A DNA stretch of 64,000 bases from Hahella sp. KA22 (lineage in GTDB: Bacteria > Pseudomonadota > Gammaproteobacteria > Pseudomonadales > Oleiphilaceae), in NCBI RefSeq assembly GCF_004135205.1, contig NZ_CP035490.1, positions 496,001 through 560,000 of the forward strand, written 5' to 3'. The notes beneath the pieces are model-generated. The model was given only the letters and a program-made list of their open reading frames with translations. It ran no database searches and was not told the DNA's origin. The position numbers and the translations under genes were made by a program. This document shows, one piece after another, positions 48,673-59,744 of the stretch (positions are counted from its first letter, which is position 1; each line of letters begins with the position of its first letter).

Positions 48673-50330
48673 TATGTACCAACAGCCCAATCTTCCAAGT
48701 TAAAGATCAGTCCTCGTCGCTGTATCGCAGCGTACATACCCGAGCCTTCTGACTCTGAGAATATATAACGCAAATCTTCACCTCCCAATGTGCGCCATTC
48801 ATTCCGTGAAATTTTATTGGCAATAGCTTTCTCTTTCTTAGGATGTGATGCCTTCTGTTCGCTGTACCATTCAGAAAGGACCGGTAGCATATGCACCGTC
48901 TTCAGCTCTGGTTGTTCTTTGAATAACCGTTTGATCAGAGGAATTAGTAACTCAGGATCATACTGCTCATCCAGCTGCAGCATTAAATTGTAAAGTCTAG
49001 CCGCTTCTTGGTTGCCGCCAAAAGCATCCTGCTCTTTCTTCTGAGACGAGGAAAGAATGAGCTCACCCAGCTCTAACAATCGTCTTTCAATATCAATTAC
49101 TCGAAGGTCAGAGTACTTAATAATTAGGTCAGGATTCCCGGACCTGATCGCGGCTAACATAGGGTGGACGGGTTTAAGCTCCTGCTCATAAACAGACTTA
49201 AGAATCGCGGCCGTAATACGCTCTCTTTTCGTGGCGATAGCTCTGAGCTGCGCCAGCACAAACAGCTTAACAACTATATCCAAGACCCCCTGAGATAAGT
49301 CATACCAGCAATCGCGAACCTCATCAGTCAATGGCTCATTGCCGTAGAGTAACCATTGGTATTTCCAAAGATTATTTGAGAAATTTTTCCAGTTGGGATG
49401 GTCCTGGACTCCCTCTTTTGTCTTCATTTTTTGCGGTATTGTCTCCCAATATATTGATCCAATACCTGCACTTCGTCGTCCCGATTGAAGCTCCAACTCA
49501 AATATGGGCCTCGCTTTTGGCGTACCCACAAGCACCACAGGCACACCCACCTGATTTACCAACTCTACGAAAAACTCCAACATTTGCTCTTTACCACCAG
49601 AGCGTACTTGGCTGAGACGTTGGATCTCATCTATAACCAAAACACCAATCGCTCGATTTGTTGCGGTTTGGCGCATTAAAGCCAGCATTTTCGGAACCGA
49701 GAGTCTTTGCTTAGCGTATCTTCTCTCATAGTCAGTACCCAGGATGGCGTCGACCGCACTAAAAAAATTCAGACAAAGACTTTCCAAGTCGCCATCACTT
49801 GGACACTCTACTTTTAAGTAGGTTAGCTGAATGAAGTTTGCAGACTCGTGATAAATCACTTGGGGGTAAGTTTCCAGTACACGCTTCAGGGAGCTGCTTT
49901 TACCACTACCTGAAATGCCAATCAGCGACATGCTTCGCGCCGTGGTTTTCTCACTCGAAAACGTCGCCGACTTAATGCCTCCCGCCTTTATTAACTCATA
50001 TCCTTCTTGAAGCCGACGATTGAGTGATCCATCACTTAGGTTCCGCCCGACGTACCCGCGACGGATCATCATCGCTATCCGTTCCTCTAGCTGAATATGC
50101 TGGGAAAGAGGTTGGAAGTAGTCGTCCAAGAGCGAAACTACCATATGCATTCTGGCCTTCTGGCCAGCCAAACGGTCAGAAGCTTCGATTTGCACATTTC
50201 CTTTCAAACTCAAGCCGACCTGCTCGACTGTTAGAATGGGCGGTAGCGCCTCAATGAAAGGGTTACCGCGGTACTGGCGAACACCGGTGTCCTTATAAAC
50301 TGCCAGGACGTAATGCTTTGGCAATTGCAT
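48672..50330 (-). CDS. tnsC: Transposition regulator ATPase TnsC
   Basis: This 552-residue AAA+ protein has Walker A GISGSGKSS (138-146) and Walker B LVIDEIQ (231-237). Tn7 TnsC has 555 residues. TnsC passes the target signal from TnsD or TnsE to the TnsAB transposase and mediates target immunity. Its ATG lies in a TGATG overlap with the tnsB stop, and its stop overlaps the tnsD start, so the operon is tightly coupled. Confidence 0.94.
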   Translation of the reverse strand: MQLPKHYVLAVYKDTGVRQYRGNPFIEALPPILTVEQVGLSLKGNVQIEASDRLAGQKARMHMVVSLLDDYFQPLSQHIQLEERIAMMIRRGYVGRNLSDGSLNRRLQEGYELIKAGGIKSATFSSEKTTARSMSLIGISGSGKSSSLKRVLETYPQVIYHESANFIQLTYLKVECPSDGDLESLCLNFFSAVDAILGTDYERRYAKQRLSVPKMLALMRQTATNRAIGVLVIDEIQRLSQVRSGGKEQMLEFFVELVNQVGVPVVLVGTPKARPIFELELQSGRRSAGIGSIYWETIPQKMKTKEGVQDHPNWKNFSNNLWKYQWLLYGNEPLTDEVRDCWYDLSQGVLDIVVKLFVLAQLRAIATKRERITAAILKSVYEQELKPVHPMLAAIRSGNPDLIIKYSDLRVIDIERRLLELGELILSSSQKKEQDAFGGNQEAARLYNLMLQLDEQYDPELLIPLIKRLFKEQPELKTVHMLPVLSEWYSEQKASHPKKEKAIANKISRNEWRTLGGEDLRYIFSESEGSGMYAAIQRRGLIFNLEDWAVGT

Positions 50331-52408
50331 CAGTCATCACCATCATTAAATAGCTCATCTACGTAGAGTGGGTACTCTCCGTCATCATCGCTGACATTTG
50401 GCAAGGAAATGATCTCTGCAGATTTTGCTTCTGCGGGTTGAGCTGGCTTTCTGTTTTTGCGTTCCTTCTCCAACTGCTGCTTTCTCGTCGCTCCAACACT
50501 CGCTAATCGTTGTGAGTTGGTTGTGGTAGGAGTCGGTGTTTCCTTTATTGCCGACTTAATAATGCTTTCAACACGTTCCTCATGCTCAGCACGCGCCTTG
50601 TCAGCGGCTAATTTCTGTTTGTATAAATGCTTCTTCTTCGCGTCCTGCTTTCGCCATACTTCCCACAATGAACTCCCCCTATATTCCCTGGAAAGATCCG
50701 TCAGCTTACATGTCCAATACTCGCGACTGTTGGGTTTGAAAAAAAGGTAAATTTCATCAGCGCTATCTGGATCGTAGGCTACGGTAACTTTATCTGGCCG
50801 GTTGGAGAATGCAGATCTATGCATCCATCCTGAAGCGAGCACTTCAGCGGAAGAATAGTAGAGCCCGAATAGGCAAATCCCATTTTCGGATGTGGTCGCT
50901 TGGTGTCGTGGCAGCAGAGCAATCCGGAGGCTTTCACTATCAGCTTTCCTTAAGCGCCCCGTTCGGTTTTGGAGGCCCCAATTCCACAAGTGAACAGGAA
51001 TACTTGGCAATTCCGGGGGCATATCTTCGCTGCGATCATATCTCTCCATGGGATCAACAAAGTTATGCATGATAATTGATGAGATCATGATTTCAGTAAA
51101 CTCTGAAATTGTGAGAACGCCATCCAGCCAGTAGTTCTTTCCTCCACGCTTTTTAACTGTGTTACCAGTCACAACTCCTGGAGCAAAAGGCTTGAACTCG
51201 GCTTGGAGTGATCGGAAATTTCTCTCTACAATCCCCTTCGCATCTCCTCGATAGGGCGGGGTATTTTCAATCCTCACCATGAAGCTTGCTTCTAGCCCTT
51301 CAATTTGATGACCCAGCAGTTCCCCCCGATCTGCCAAAATAGCCTCAGGTAAACCAGGTGTTGGCCAGTCCAGATCCTGACACTCAATCCCTAATGACTT
51401 GATAAGCTCATTTTTATCTGTCATCGCTAGATGAAGTGATTGGATTGCTGCTACATACGAAGGGTTTTCAAAACCGATATACCAGCCAACCACAAAGCGA
51501 GTGAATACATCGACAACAACGTAAAGAATTGGCCTGCCTACAGGCTGATTTCGGTCAGTGTCCGAAACCAAAATAATGTCGGCTATAGTAGCGTCTATTT
51601 CATAGCGAGAGCCTGGTCCCAGAGCTTGCATCGTTGCCGTACTGACAAGTGGCCTGACATCCTTTTTAAAGACAATGCTCGGTATCCTTTTAATAGCCCT
51701 CTCACTAAAGCCATACTCACGGTCGTAGAAATGCTTCAACTGCCACTTTGTCGGTTTCTCTGACTCAGGAGTACCAGGAAAGAATTGGTCGTATAACTTC
51801 TTGAGTCGACGGTGTGCGAACGGCAGCGTGAACTTTTCGTCGTTTAGTATGTATTTGTCGATGACGACCCTGAACAATTTTTCTATCGACTCGTCAATGA
51901 GCGCGCCAGTGCCTTCTGCGTGCACCCTTGGCCGGCCTAGTTTCTTTTCCTTGGCGATTCGCCGCTTTCCTTTACCGCCAGAATTACGATAGTCGGGTAA
52001 GAGGGCGTTTGGGATTTGGCCACGCTGCCAATACTGTCTAACGATGCGATAAAGGTACGGTTTAGAGACGGCTTTAGTCTCCAGAATTTCCTTTATTACT
52101 CTGGCTCTAACTTCTGGAACATAAAAATCAGGCGCACCAACTAATGGGCTGATTATTTGGAAGTGATTGTCTCTTTTCTCAGCAGCTTTCGAGCCTGGCT
52201 CAGGCATTTCATTCAATAGATAGGCATAAGGATCTTCAGCCCGAACAAGCTTTTCATCCAGCACTAGCTTTTCAATTGAAGACAGCTCTTCGACTGTTGG
52301 AAATGCTGCTTTTTCCTCAACTGAGATCCACACCAGATGATTCCCTACAATTTTGAGAACTCGGTATAGCGCGCCATCGAGACTTAGTACTTCATTTACC
52401 TGATACAT
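50330..52408 (-). CDS. tnsB: DDE transposase TnsB
   Basis: About 692 residues from the ATG at 52406-52408, which aligns with the start of Tn7 TnsB (MYQVNEV against MWQINEV); the frame opens earlier at 52441. Catalytic residues are Asp272 (YEIDATIAD), Asp360 (ILADRGE) and Glu395 (GIVERNFRS), nearly the same numbering as D273/D361/E396 in Tn7. TnsB binds the end repeats and makes the 3' cuts and strand transfer. It overlaps the tnsA 3' end by 17 bases. The C-terminal tail, which contacts TnsC, is Pro/Glu/Lys-rich and acidic at the end. Confidence 0.95.
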   Translation of the reverse strand: MYQVNEVLSLDGALYRVLKIVGNHLVWISVEEKAAFPTVEELSSIEKLVLDEKLVRAEDPYAYLLNEMPEPGSKAAEKRDNHFQIISPLVGAPDFYVPEVRARVIKEILETKAVSKPYLYRIVRQYWQRGQIPNALLPDYRNSGGKGKRRIAKEKKLGRPRVHAEGTGALIDESIEKLFRVVIDKYILNDEKFTLPFAHRRLKKLYDQFFPGTPESEKPTKWQLKHFYDREYGFSERAIKRIPSIVFKKDVRPLVSTATMQALGPGSRYEIDATIADIILVSDTDRNQPVGRPILYVVVDVFTRFVVGWYIGFENPSYVAAIQSLHLAMTDKNELIKSLGIECQDLDWPTPGLPEAILADRGELLGHQIEGLEASFMVRIENTPPYRGDAKGIVERNFRSLQAEFKPFAPGVVTGNTVKKRGGKNYWLDGVLTISEFTEIMISSIIMHNFVDPMERYDRSEDMPPELPSIPVHLWNWGLQNRTGRLRKADSESLRIALLPRHQATTSENGICLFGLYYSSAEVLASGWMHRSAFSNRPDKVTVAYDPDSADEIYLFFKPNSREYWTCKLTDLSREYRGSSLWEVWRKQDAKKKHLYKQKLAADKARAEHEERVESIIKSAIKETPTPTTTNSQRLASVGATRKQQLEKERKNRKPAQPAEAKSAEIISLPNVSDDDGEYPLYVDELFNDGDD

Positions 52409-53219
52409 TCTGAAGCTCCACAACGACATCAAGCGACTCATAAATCATGTCATTACACCGTAGCTTGTTGAATGGAATCGTAATGTCAAAGTGAAAGTAC
52501 CTCCTGGCCAGAAGGGATCTTAGTTGATACAAACTTTCACCTAACTCAAGAGAATAGGCGGCATCTAACTGCTTACACAGATCAATGATTGTGAGTCGAG
52601 GATTTTGCTTAAGGTGGACTGAGTAGAACTCAAAAAAGCGAGACTCATCCTCCAAACTGAAGTCCGGAGCCTGGAGGCTGTAGAACCAATCAATATTGGT
52701 GAAGACGACCCTCGGGATATCCTTCTCAGTGACTAGATACCATGGAACTTCTTTCTCCCACCAATAGCGGCGCTCAATCTCTAACTTCTCAATAGTTCTT
52801 GGATCTTCCAGTGCTGAGCTAGCTTTCACCTGCAGCACAAACTGAGGATTGCTCTTATCACTCGTCGACACCAGAAAGTCACTACTCATAAATTGAGGCA
52901 CGCCATTTTGAATGGGGTGCCTTACGCCAGCCTCATTGCAGAGCCTTTGGGTTATCGCCAAATCTAACGGGAATTGTTCACGAATATCAGTGGTCAGATC
53001 ACGCCACTGAACCAACAGAAAAGTGGCGAGTTCTAAATCAGAAAGGAGGTGGTGTGTGCGGTGGGTTAAATGGCCAAATAAGCGGTGTGAGCGGCCCTCA
53101 GAAGGAACATCTCTAACGGTAAGCCAAGGTTTATAGTCCTTGCCTGTCCCCTTTCCACGACCCTCCTTGATCCAACGAGCATTCTTCGCTTCGGAGTTCC
53201 AATACCGTTTTTTACCCAT
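52392..53219 (-). CDS. tnsA: Transposase endonuclease subunit TnsA
   Basis: This 275-residue protein matches Tn7 TnsA (273 residues) from the start (RWIKEGRGKGTGKDYKPWLT). Catalytic residues fall at the same numbers as in Tn7: Glu63 (SDLELATF), Asp114 (MSSDFLVS) and Lys132 (FVLQVKASS). TnsA makes the 5' cuts, so the element should move by cut-and-paste. It is the first gene of the operon, about 50 bp from the right-end binding sites, which probably overlap its promoter and allow repression by TnsB. Confidence 0.95.
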   Translation of the reverse strand: MGKKRYWNSEAKNARWIKEGRGKGTGKDYKPWLTVRDVPSEGRSHRLFGHLTHRTHHLLSDLELATFLLVQWRDLTTDIREQFPLDLAITQRLCNEAGVRHPIQNGVPQFMSSDFLVSTSDKSNPQFVLQVKASSALEDPRTIEKLEIERRYWWEKEVPWYLVTEKDIPRVVFTNIDWFYSLQAPDFSLEDESRFFEFYSVHLKQNPRLTIIDLCKQLDAAYSLELGESLYQLRSLLARRYFHFDITIPFNKLRCNDMIYESLDVVVELQNVSGK

Positions 53220-53269
53220 TGAAAAGCCACCTGAGCCAACCAGATTTCAGGTTAGCCTAGGTGGCCATA

Positions 53270-53335
53270 GTTAACAACTTTATTACTCAGTTAACTACTT
53301 TATTACTTAGTTAACAACTTTATTACTCTCCGACA
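53270..53335 (-). repeat. Right end: three abutting TnsB-type binding sites
   Basis: Three copies of the site lie head to tail with 20-bp period, at about 53270-53288, 53290-53308 and 53310-53335 (the last including the terminal CCGACA). Packed sites on the tnsA side and spaced sites on the other are as in Tn7. Confidence 0.88.
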
Positions 53336-53340
53336 CTCTC
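53336..53340. repeat. Target-site duplication CTCTC, right copy
   Basis: This matches 2649-2653 and follows the terminal base of the right end. It is 21-25 bp downstream of the glmS stop codon, the position used by TnsD-directed insertion. Confidence 0.9.
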
Positions 53341-53360
53341 AAGAGAGCTTCCTTACAGGG

Positions 53361-53410
53361 TTACTCCACCGTCACGCTCTTCGCCAGGTTGCGCGGCTGG
53401 TCTACGTCGG
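53361..53410 (-). other. attTn7 TnsD recognition region (3' end of glmS)
   Basis: The last codons of glmS ([15 protein letters not shown]) are the conserved TnsD binding site of attTn7. Sequence on the plus strand (TTGCGCGGCTGGTC) is close to that in other gammaproteobacteria. Confidence 0.8.
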
Positions 53411-55196
53411 TGCCCTTGAGTACGGCGACGTGGTAGGACAGCAACTGCAACGGGACGGTGTAAACGATAGGCGCCAGGATGTCGTGTACAGCTGGGATAG
53501 GGATGACATGTACGCCAGGCTCTTCTTCCAGCGCCACGTCCGCATCCGCGAATACGTAAAGCTCACCGCCGCGCGCGCGGACTTCCTGCAGGTTGGATTT
53601 CAATTTCTCCAGCAGCTCGTTGTTGGGTGCGACGGTGATAACCGGCATATCCTTGTCCACAAGCGCCAGAGGACCATGTTTCAACTCACCTGCTGGGTAG
53701 GCTTCCGCATGAATGTATGAGATCTCCTTCAGCTTCAGAGCGCCTTCCATAGCAACGGGATACATGGAGCCGCGTCCCAGGAACAGAGAATGGTGCTTCT
53801 CTGCGAAAGCTTCGGAGGTTTTGTTGATGACGTCATCCAGATCCAGCACTTTCTGAATCAGGTCTGGCAGGGCTTTGAGGCCTTCCACCAATTCTGCTTC
53901 TTTCTCTTTGGTCAAGCCATGACGTCTTCCCAGCGCGATGGTCAGGATTAACAGAGCAACCAGCTGCGTGGTGAAAGCCTTGGTGGACGCAACGCCAATT
54001 TCAGGACCAGCCTGGGTCATTACGGTCAGATCGGATTCACGCACCAGGGAGCTGCCAGGAACGTTACAAATCGCCAATGCGGATTTGAAGCCAGCCTTTT
54101 TAGCCTGACGCAAAGCGGCCAGCGTATCGGCGGTTTCACCTGACTGGGAGATGGTGACAAACAGCATGTCTGACTGCACGACGTGCTTGCGATAGCGGTA
54201 TTCGCTGGCTACTTCGACCTGGCAGGGGATACCGACCAGTTCTTCAATCCAGTATCTGGCGACAAGACCCGAGTGGTAGCTGGTGCCGCACGCTACGATC
54301 TGCACTGAGCCAACGCCGTCAAACACATTGGCCGCGTCCGCGCCCAGAACCTGCTCAAGAATGTGGTCGCCGCTGATGCGGCCTTCCAGAGTCGCCTTGA
54401 TCACTTTAGGCTGCTCGTAGATTTCCTTCATCATGTAGTGGCGATATTCGCCCTTTTCGACGCTATCCAGTCCGCCATGCTCAAAACGCACGACCGGACG
54501 TTCCACTTTCGCGCCGGAACCATCCCAAACAGTGATCTTTTCCAGAGTAACTTCGGTGATATCGCCTTCTTCGAGATAGATAAAGCGGTCTGTCACCTGC
54601 AACAGAGCTAAGGCGTCGGAAGCCAGGAAATTCTCGCCGATACCCACGCCAACCACCAAAGGACTGCCTTCGCGAGCAGCCAGGATACGATTAGGCTCTG
54701 AAGAGTGCACTACCGCCAACGCATAAGCGCCGTGCAGCTGTGCAATGGTCTTCCTGAACGCCTGCATCATATCGCCGGTTTCCTGATACATGCTGTCGAT
54801 CAGATGCGCGACGACTTCAGTATCCGTCTCGGAGGTGAACTCGTAGCCTTTGTTACGCAGATCCTGGCGCAGGGCTTCATAGTTCTCAATAATGCCGTTA
54901 TGCACGATAGCGAGATTTTCGCCTGACATGTGTGGGTGAGCGTTGGTGACGCTAGGCTTACCGTGAGTCGCCCAACGGGTATGAGCAATACCCGTGCGTC
55001 CAGGCAGAGGATATTTAGTGATAGCTTCTTCCAGCGCGGCGACTTTGCCCACTTCACGCTGACGCTGGATTTTATTCGCCGCTTCAACAACGGCCATGCC
55101 TGCGGAATCATATCCGCGGTATTCAAGACGTTTCAGGCCTTCTAGCAGAATCGCGGAGACATCCCGCTGGGCTATCGCCCCAACTATGCCACACAT
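53361..55196 (-). CDS. glmS: Glutamine-fructose-6-phosphate aminotransferase
   Basis: This 611-residue enzyme makes glucosamine-6-phosphate from fructose-6-phosphate and glutamine, the first step toward UDP-GlcNAc. The N-terminal Cys (MCGIVGAIA) is the Ntn glutaminase nucleophile. Two SIS domains follow ([27 protein letters not shown]), and the C-terminus [11 protein letters not shown] is conserved. It is preceded on the same strand by glmU with a terminator between. Its coding sequence is intact despite the nearby insertion, but its own terminator has been moved away. Confidence 0.98.
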   Translation of the reverse strand: MCGIVGAIAQRDVSAILLEGLKRLEYRGYDSAGMAVVEAANKIQRQREVGKVAALEEAITKYPLPGRTGIAHTRWATHGKPSVTNAHPHMSGENLAIVHNGIIENYEALRQDLRNKGYEFTSETDTEVVAHLIDSMYQETGDMMQAFRKTIAQLHGAYALAVVHSSEPNRILAAREGSPLVVGVGIGENFLASDALALLQVTDRFIYLEEGDITEVTLEKITVWDGSGAKVERPVVRFEHGGLDSVEKGEYRHYMMKEIYEQPKVIKATLEGRISGDHILEQVLGADAANVFDGVGSVQIVACGTSYHSGLVARYWIEELVGIPCQVEVASEYRYRKHVVQSDMLFVTISQSGETADTLAALRQAKKAGFKSALAICNVPGSSLVRESDLTVMTQAGPEIGVASTKAFTTQLVALLILTIALGRRHGLTKEKEAELVEGLKALPDLIQKVLDLDDVINKTSEAFAEKHHSLFLGRGSMYPVAMEGALKLKEISYIHAEAYPAGELKHGPLALVDKDMPVITVAPNNELLEKLKSNLQEVRARGGELYVFADADVALEEEPGVHVIPIPAVHDILAPIVYTVPLQLLSYHVAVLKGTDVDQPRNLAKSVTVE

Positions 55197-55261
55197 ATGT
55201 TTTCCTTGTTTCGGATTGGATTAACTCAATAAACGAATCTTAGTACGTTTTATGCTTTTTT

Positions 55262-55286
55262 AGAAAACGAGGCAGCAAGGCCTCGC
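55262..55286 (-). terminator. Rho-independent terminator after glmU
   Basis: CGAGGC (55268-55273) pairs with GCCTCG (55280-55285). On the minus strand TTTTC follows. It lies between the glmU stop and the glmS start, so glmS likely has its own promoter in 55197-55262. Confidence 0.7.
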
Positions 55287-55307
55287 TTAACGTTATTTGT
55301 GCTCGGG

Positions 55308-56666
55308 CTACTTCTTCACCGGCCGCGTCCAACCATCTATGTTGCGCTGCTGCGCGCGCGCGACGGCGAGCTGCTTGTCAGATACATCCTTGGTCACAGT
55401 GGAACCAGCTCCAATCGTCGCCCCTTTACCCAAAGTCACCGGAGCCACCAGAGCCGTATTGGAGCCAACGAAAACATCGTCCTCTATAAGCGTCTTAAAC
55501 TTATTGGCGCCGTCATAGTTACAGGTGATGGTCCCTGCGCCAATATTGACGTTAGAGCCTACCGTGGCATCGCCGACATAGCTGAGGTGATTCACCTTGC
55601 TGCCAGGACCGATATCGGCTTTCTTGATCTCTACAAAGTTTCCGACTTTGGCTTTCTCAAATAAATGAGCGCCTGGGCGCAGTCGCGCAAAGGGTCCAAC
55701 CGTGGCGAAAGCGTCAATACGAGCGTCTTCTATGATACTGCTGGCTTCGATTGTTACGTCATTAGCGATGACCGCATTTCGTATCACACAATTCGGACCG
55801 ATTTTAACTCTGTCTCCCAGGGTGACATCGCCTTCGAAGACGGCATTCACGTCAATTTCCACGTCACAGCCGACATTAAGCACGCCCCGAACGTCAACGC
55901 GGGCGGGGTCGCGCAGAGTCGCGCCGGACAGCATCAGCTCTTCGGCGACCTGTTGTTGATACGCTCTCTCCAGCGCGGCCAACTGAATCCTGTTATTAAC
56001 GCCTTCAACTTCATGGAGGAAGCTTGGTTGCGCAGTAACAATGTCTACCCCGCTTTCAACCGCAAGGGCGACGATGTCCGTCAGATAATATTCACCTTGG
56101 GCATTACTGTTGGAGAGCTTGGGTAGCCACTCTTTCAGCCGGCTGACCGGCACAGCCATGATGCCGGTGTTAATTTCATTAATGGCTTTCTGCTCTTCCG
56201 TCGCGTCTTTTTGTTCAACGATAGAAATCACCGATCCAGCATCATTGCGGACGATACGGCCATAGCCAGCGGGGTCGTCCAAGGTCACAGTCAAAACGCC
56301 CAGTTTACCGTGGCTGACGGCGAGAAAGTTTTTCAGTGTAGCGGCGGAAGTGAGCGGCACATCGCCATATAAAATCAATGCCTGGCCATCATCAGATAAA
56401 TTCTGCAGCCCCTGAGCTACTGCATGCCCTGTGCCAAGCTGCTCGGCCTGATGCGCCCATAATAGGCCAGGGCCAGTTACCCCCGCCTGAACCACATCGC
56501 CTTTATGGCCATATACGACAGTAATGTTTTCCGGCTCCAAACGACGTGCAGTGTCGATGACGTGCTGAACCAGGGGTTTGCCAGCGACGCAATGCATCAC
56601 TTTCGGCAACTCGGATTTCATTCGCGTACCTTGGCCGGCTGCGAGAATGATGATGTGCAGACTCAT
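55308..56666 (-). CDS. glmU: Bifunctional GlcNAc-1-P uridyltransferase / GlcN-1-P acetyltransferase
   Basis: This 452-residue enzyme has an N-terminal nucleotidyltransferase domain ([18 protein letters not shown]; Arg and Lys contact UTP) and a C-terminal left-handed beta-helix of hexapeptide repeats from about residue 250 (for example [15 protein letters not shown]). It acetylates glucosamine-1-phosphate and then forms UDP-GlcNAc for peptidoglycan and LPS. GGAGA precedes the ATG at 56664-56666. It is downstream of the atp operon terminator. Confidence 0.98.
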   Translation of the reverse strand: MSLHIIILAAGQGTRMKSELPKVMHCVAGKPLVQHVIDTARRLEPENITVVYGHKGDVVQAGVTGPGLLWAHQAEQLGTGHAVAQGLQNLSDDGQALILYGDVPLTSAATLKNFLAVSHGKLGVLTVTLDDPAGYGRIVRNDAGSVISIVEQKDATEEQKAINEINTGIMAVPVSRLKEWLPKLSNSNAQGEYYLTDIVALAVESGVDIVTAQPSFLHEVEGVNNRIQLAALERAYQQQVAEELMLSGATLRDPARVDVRGVLNVGCDVEIDVNAVFEGDVTLGDRVKIGPNCVIRNAVIANDVTIEASSIIEDARIDAFATVGPFARLRPGAHLFEKAKVGNFVEIKKADIGPGSKVNHLSYVGDATVGSNVNIGAGTITCNYDGANKFKTLIEDDVFVGSNTALVAPVTLGKGATIGAGSTVTKDVSDKQLAVARAQQRNIDGWTRPVKK

Positions 56667-56840
56667 ATCGGTCTCCGAAGAATGGATAAAGTAGTTAAAC
56701 CGGTAACAGCTTGGCTGTTAATTGAAGTTGTATTAATCGACACTTTAAGGGATTAGGAAAAAAATTTCCTGCCGTCCAGATAGACTAGTAAAGCTGCGCA
56801 CGGGCGCCAAGTTTTGACCCTTACGTGGGCATTCAAATAC

Positions 56841-56868
56841 AAAAAAGGGGAAGACTGTGCTTCCCCTT
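56841..56868 (-). terminator. Rho-independent terminator of the atp operon
   Basis: AAGGGGAAG (56845-56853) pairs with CTTCCCCTT (56860-56868), with a T-tract on the minus strand (complement of 56841-56846). It starts about 25 bp after the atpC stop. Confidence 0.9.
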
Positions 56869-56891
56869 GTTCGATCTTGCAATCTTTGCTG

Positions 56892-57317
56892 TTAGCGCTT
56901 CAACTTATTACGCATTTGCTGGATGGTGCGGAGCCTTGCAGCGGCCTCGGCCAACTGCGATGCAGCTCTGGAGTACTCGAAGTCTCCGCCGCGATTGGCC
57001 AGGGCCTTCTCGGCTTCTTTCTTCGCTTCCAGAGCAGCGGCTTCGTCCATATCGCCCGCACGTTGCGCGCTATCCGATAGGATGGTCACCATGTTCGGCT
57101 GTACTTCGAGGAATCCGCCAGTAACGAAAAATACTTCCTCTTCACCGCCTTGCTTGATGATCCTAACCGGACCGGGGTTTAGCGCAGTTAGCAGGGGGGT
57201 GTGACCCGGCGTGATGCCCAGGTCGCCTTCACTGCCGGCGGCGATAACCATCTCCACCAGGCCAGAGAAGATCTCCTGTTCCGCACTAACGATATCGCAA
57301 TGCACACTTATACCCAT
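56892..57317 (-). CDS. atpC: ATP synthase F1 subunit epsilon
   Basis: This 141-residue central-stalk subunit has an N-terminal beta-sandwich ([33 protein letters not shown]) and a C-terminal two-helix regulatory arm rich in Ala, Arg and Glu. It couples rotation and can inhibit ATP hydrolysis. It is the last gene of the atp operon, 28 bp after atpD. Confidence 0.97.
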   Translation of the reverse strand: MGISVHCDIVSAEQEIFSGLVEMVIAAGSEGDLGITPGHTPLLTALNPGPVRIIKQGGEEEVFFVTGGFLEVQPNMVTILSDSAQRAGDMDEAAALEAKKEAEKALANRGGDFEYSRAASQLAEAAARLRTIQQMRNKLKR

Positions 57318-57345
57318 TTGGTTAGGCCTCTATCCTATTCGGATA

Positions 57346-58776
<1,431 letters not shown>

Positions 58777-58805
58777 TCAGACGGCGCGTCCAAATACCAA
58801 GAAAC

Positions 58806-59669
58806 CTATACCGCCGCTGCGCCACTCACGATCTCGGAGATCTCTTGAGTGATCGCCGCCTGACGAGCTTTGTTGTACGCCAACTCCAGCTCGTTGATGA
58901 TTCCGCCGGCGTTGTCGGTCGCGCTCTTCATAGCGATCATCCGCGCGGCCTGTTCACAGGCGTTATTTTCCACGACAGCTTGATATACCTGGGACTCAAT
59001 AAAGCGGGTCAGCAACCCATCCAACAAGCCTTTAGCGTCAGGCTCGTAAATGTAGTCCCAATGGCGACGTATCATTTCATCATCTTCCGCAGGGGGAAGA
59101 GGCAACAGCTGCGCCACGGTAGGCTTCTGCGTCATGGTGTTTACGAAGCGGTTATGGACCAGGTACAAACGGTCGATCTTGCCTTCCGCATAAGCGTCCA
59201 GCATGACCTTTACGGAGCCCACGATCTTGGTAAGGGATGGTTCATCCCCCAAGTGGCTCAATGCAGCGACGACGTTACCGCCATAGTTACGGAAAAAGCT
59301 GATCGCTTTTTGCCCTACAGCGCACAAATCGACTTCCGCGCCTTTATCGCGCCATTCTTTCATGGAGCGCATCATTTCGCGGAAAGCGTTAACGTTCAAA
59401 CCGCCACAGAGTCCGCGGTCAGTAGAGACCACGATATAGCCAACTCTTTTAGCTTCGCGTTCTTGCAGATACAGATGTCGATATTCTGGATTCGCAGTAG
59501 CGATATGGCTTATGACGCTGCGTATGCGATCAGCATAAGGCCGACCCGCCGCCATTCGCTGTTGAGCTTTACGCATTTTACTGGCGGCGACGAGTTGCAT
59601 CGCGCTAGTAATTTTCTGCGTGCTCTTAATACTTGCGATTTGGGTTTTAATCTCTTTTCCGACGGCCAT
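58806..59669 (-). CDS. atpG: ATP synthase F1 subunit gamma
   Basis: This 287-residue rotor shaft starts at ATG 59667-59669 ([18 protein letters not shown]), after an AGGCAGG ribosome site; an upstream in-frame start at 59708 is less likely. Conserved N- and C-terminal helices ([18 protein letters not shown] and [14 protein letters not shown]) form the coiled-coil shaft. Confidence 0.97.
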   Translation of the reverse strand: MAVGKEIKTQIASIKSTQKITSAMQLVAASKMRKAQQRMAAGRPYADRIRSVISHIATANPEYRHLYLQEREAKRVGYIVVSTDRGLCGGLNVNAFREMMRSMKEWRDKGAEVDLCAVGQKAISFFRNYGGNVVAALSHLGDEPSLTKIVGSVKVMLDAYAEGKIDRLYLVHNRFVNTMTQKPTVAQLLPLPPAEDDEMIRRHWDYIYEPDAKGLLDGLLTRFIESQVYQAVVENNACEQAARMIAMKSATDNAGGIINELELAYNKARQAAITQEISEIVSGAAAV

Positions 59670-59744
59670 ATTTACCTGCCTTTCGTTAATCCTGAACCTG
59701 TTGAACAACCAGTCGCCGCAGAAGCGGCGACGGTTAGAAGTTCA

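Larger units (their letters stand above)
2654..53335. mobile_element. Tn7-like transposon with defence and T6SS cargo, in attTn7
   Basis: The left terminus begins TGTTGGAGAGTAATAAAG. The right terminus, read inward from 53335, begins TGTCGGAGAGTAATAAAG. Both start with TGT as in Tn7, and each is followed by further copies of the TnsB-type site GAGTAATAAAGTTGTTAAC. The target duplication is CTCTC on both sides. The insertion lies 21-25 bp after the glmS stop with the tnsA end proximal to glmS, the same position and orientation as Tn7. A full tnsABCDE set sits at the right end. Length is about 50.7 kb. Cargo includes BREX, pPIWI-RE, a T6SS effector operon and a duplicated unknown cassette. Canonical Tn7 is about 14 kb. 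Confidence 0.93.

Noticed and set aside
2654-53335. CRISPR array or Cas-associated Tn7 (CAST)
   Set aside because: No regularly spaced repeats and no cas genes; the element has TnsA, TnsD and TnsE, which fits a canonical Tn7 type.
55197-55307. glmS ribozyme/riboswitch upstream of glmS
   Set aside because: The gap is about 110 bp, contains a terminator hairpin and no glmS-ribozyme core; gammaproteobacteria regulate glmS by other means.
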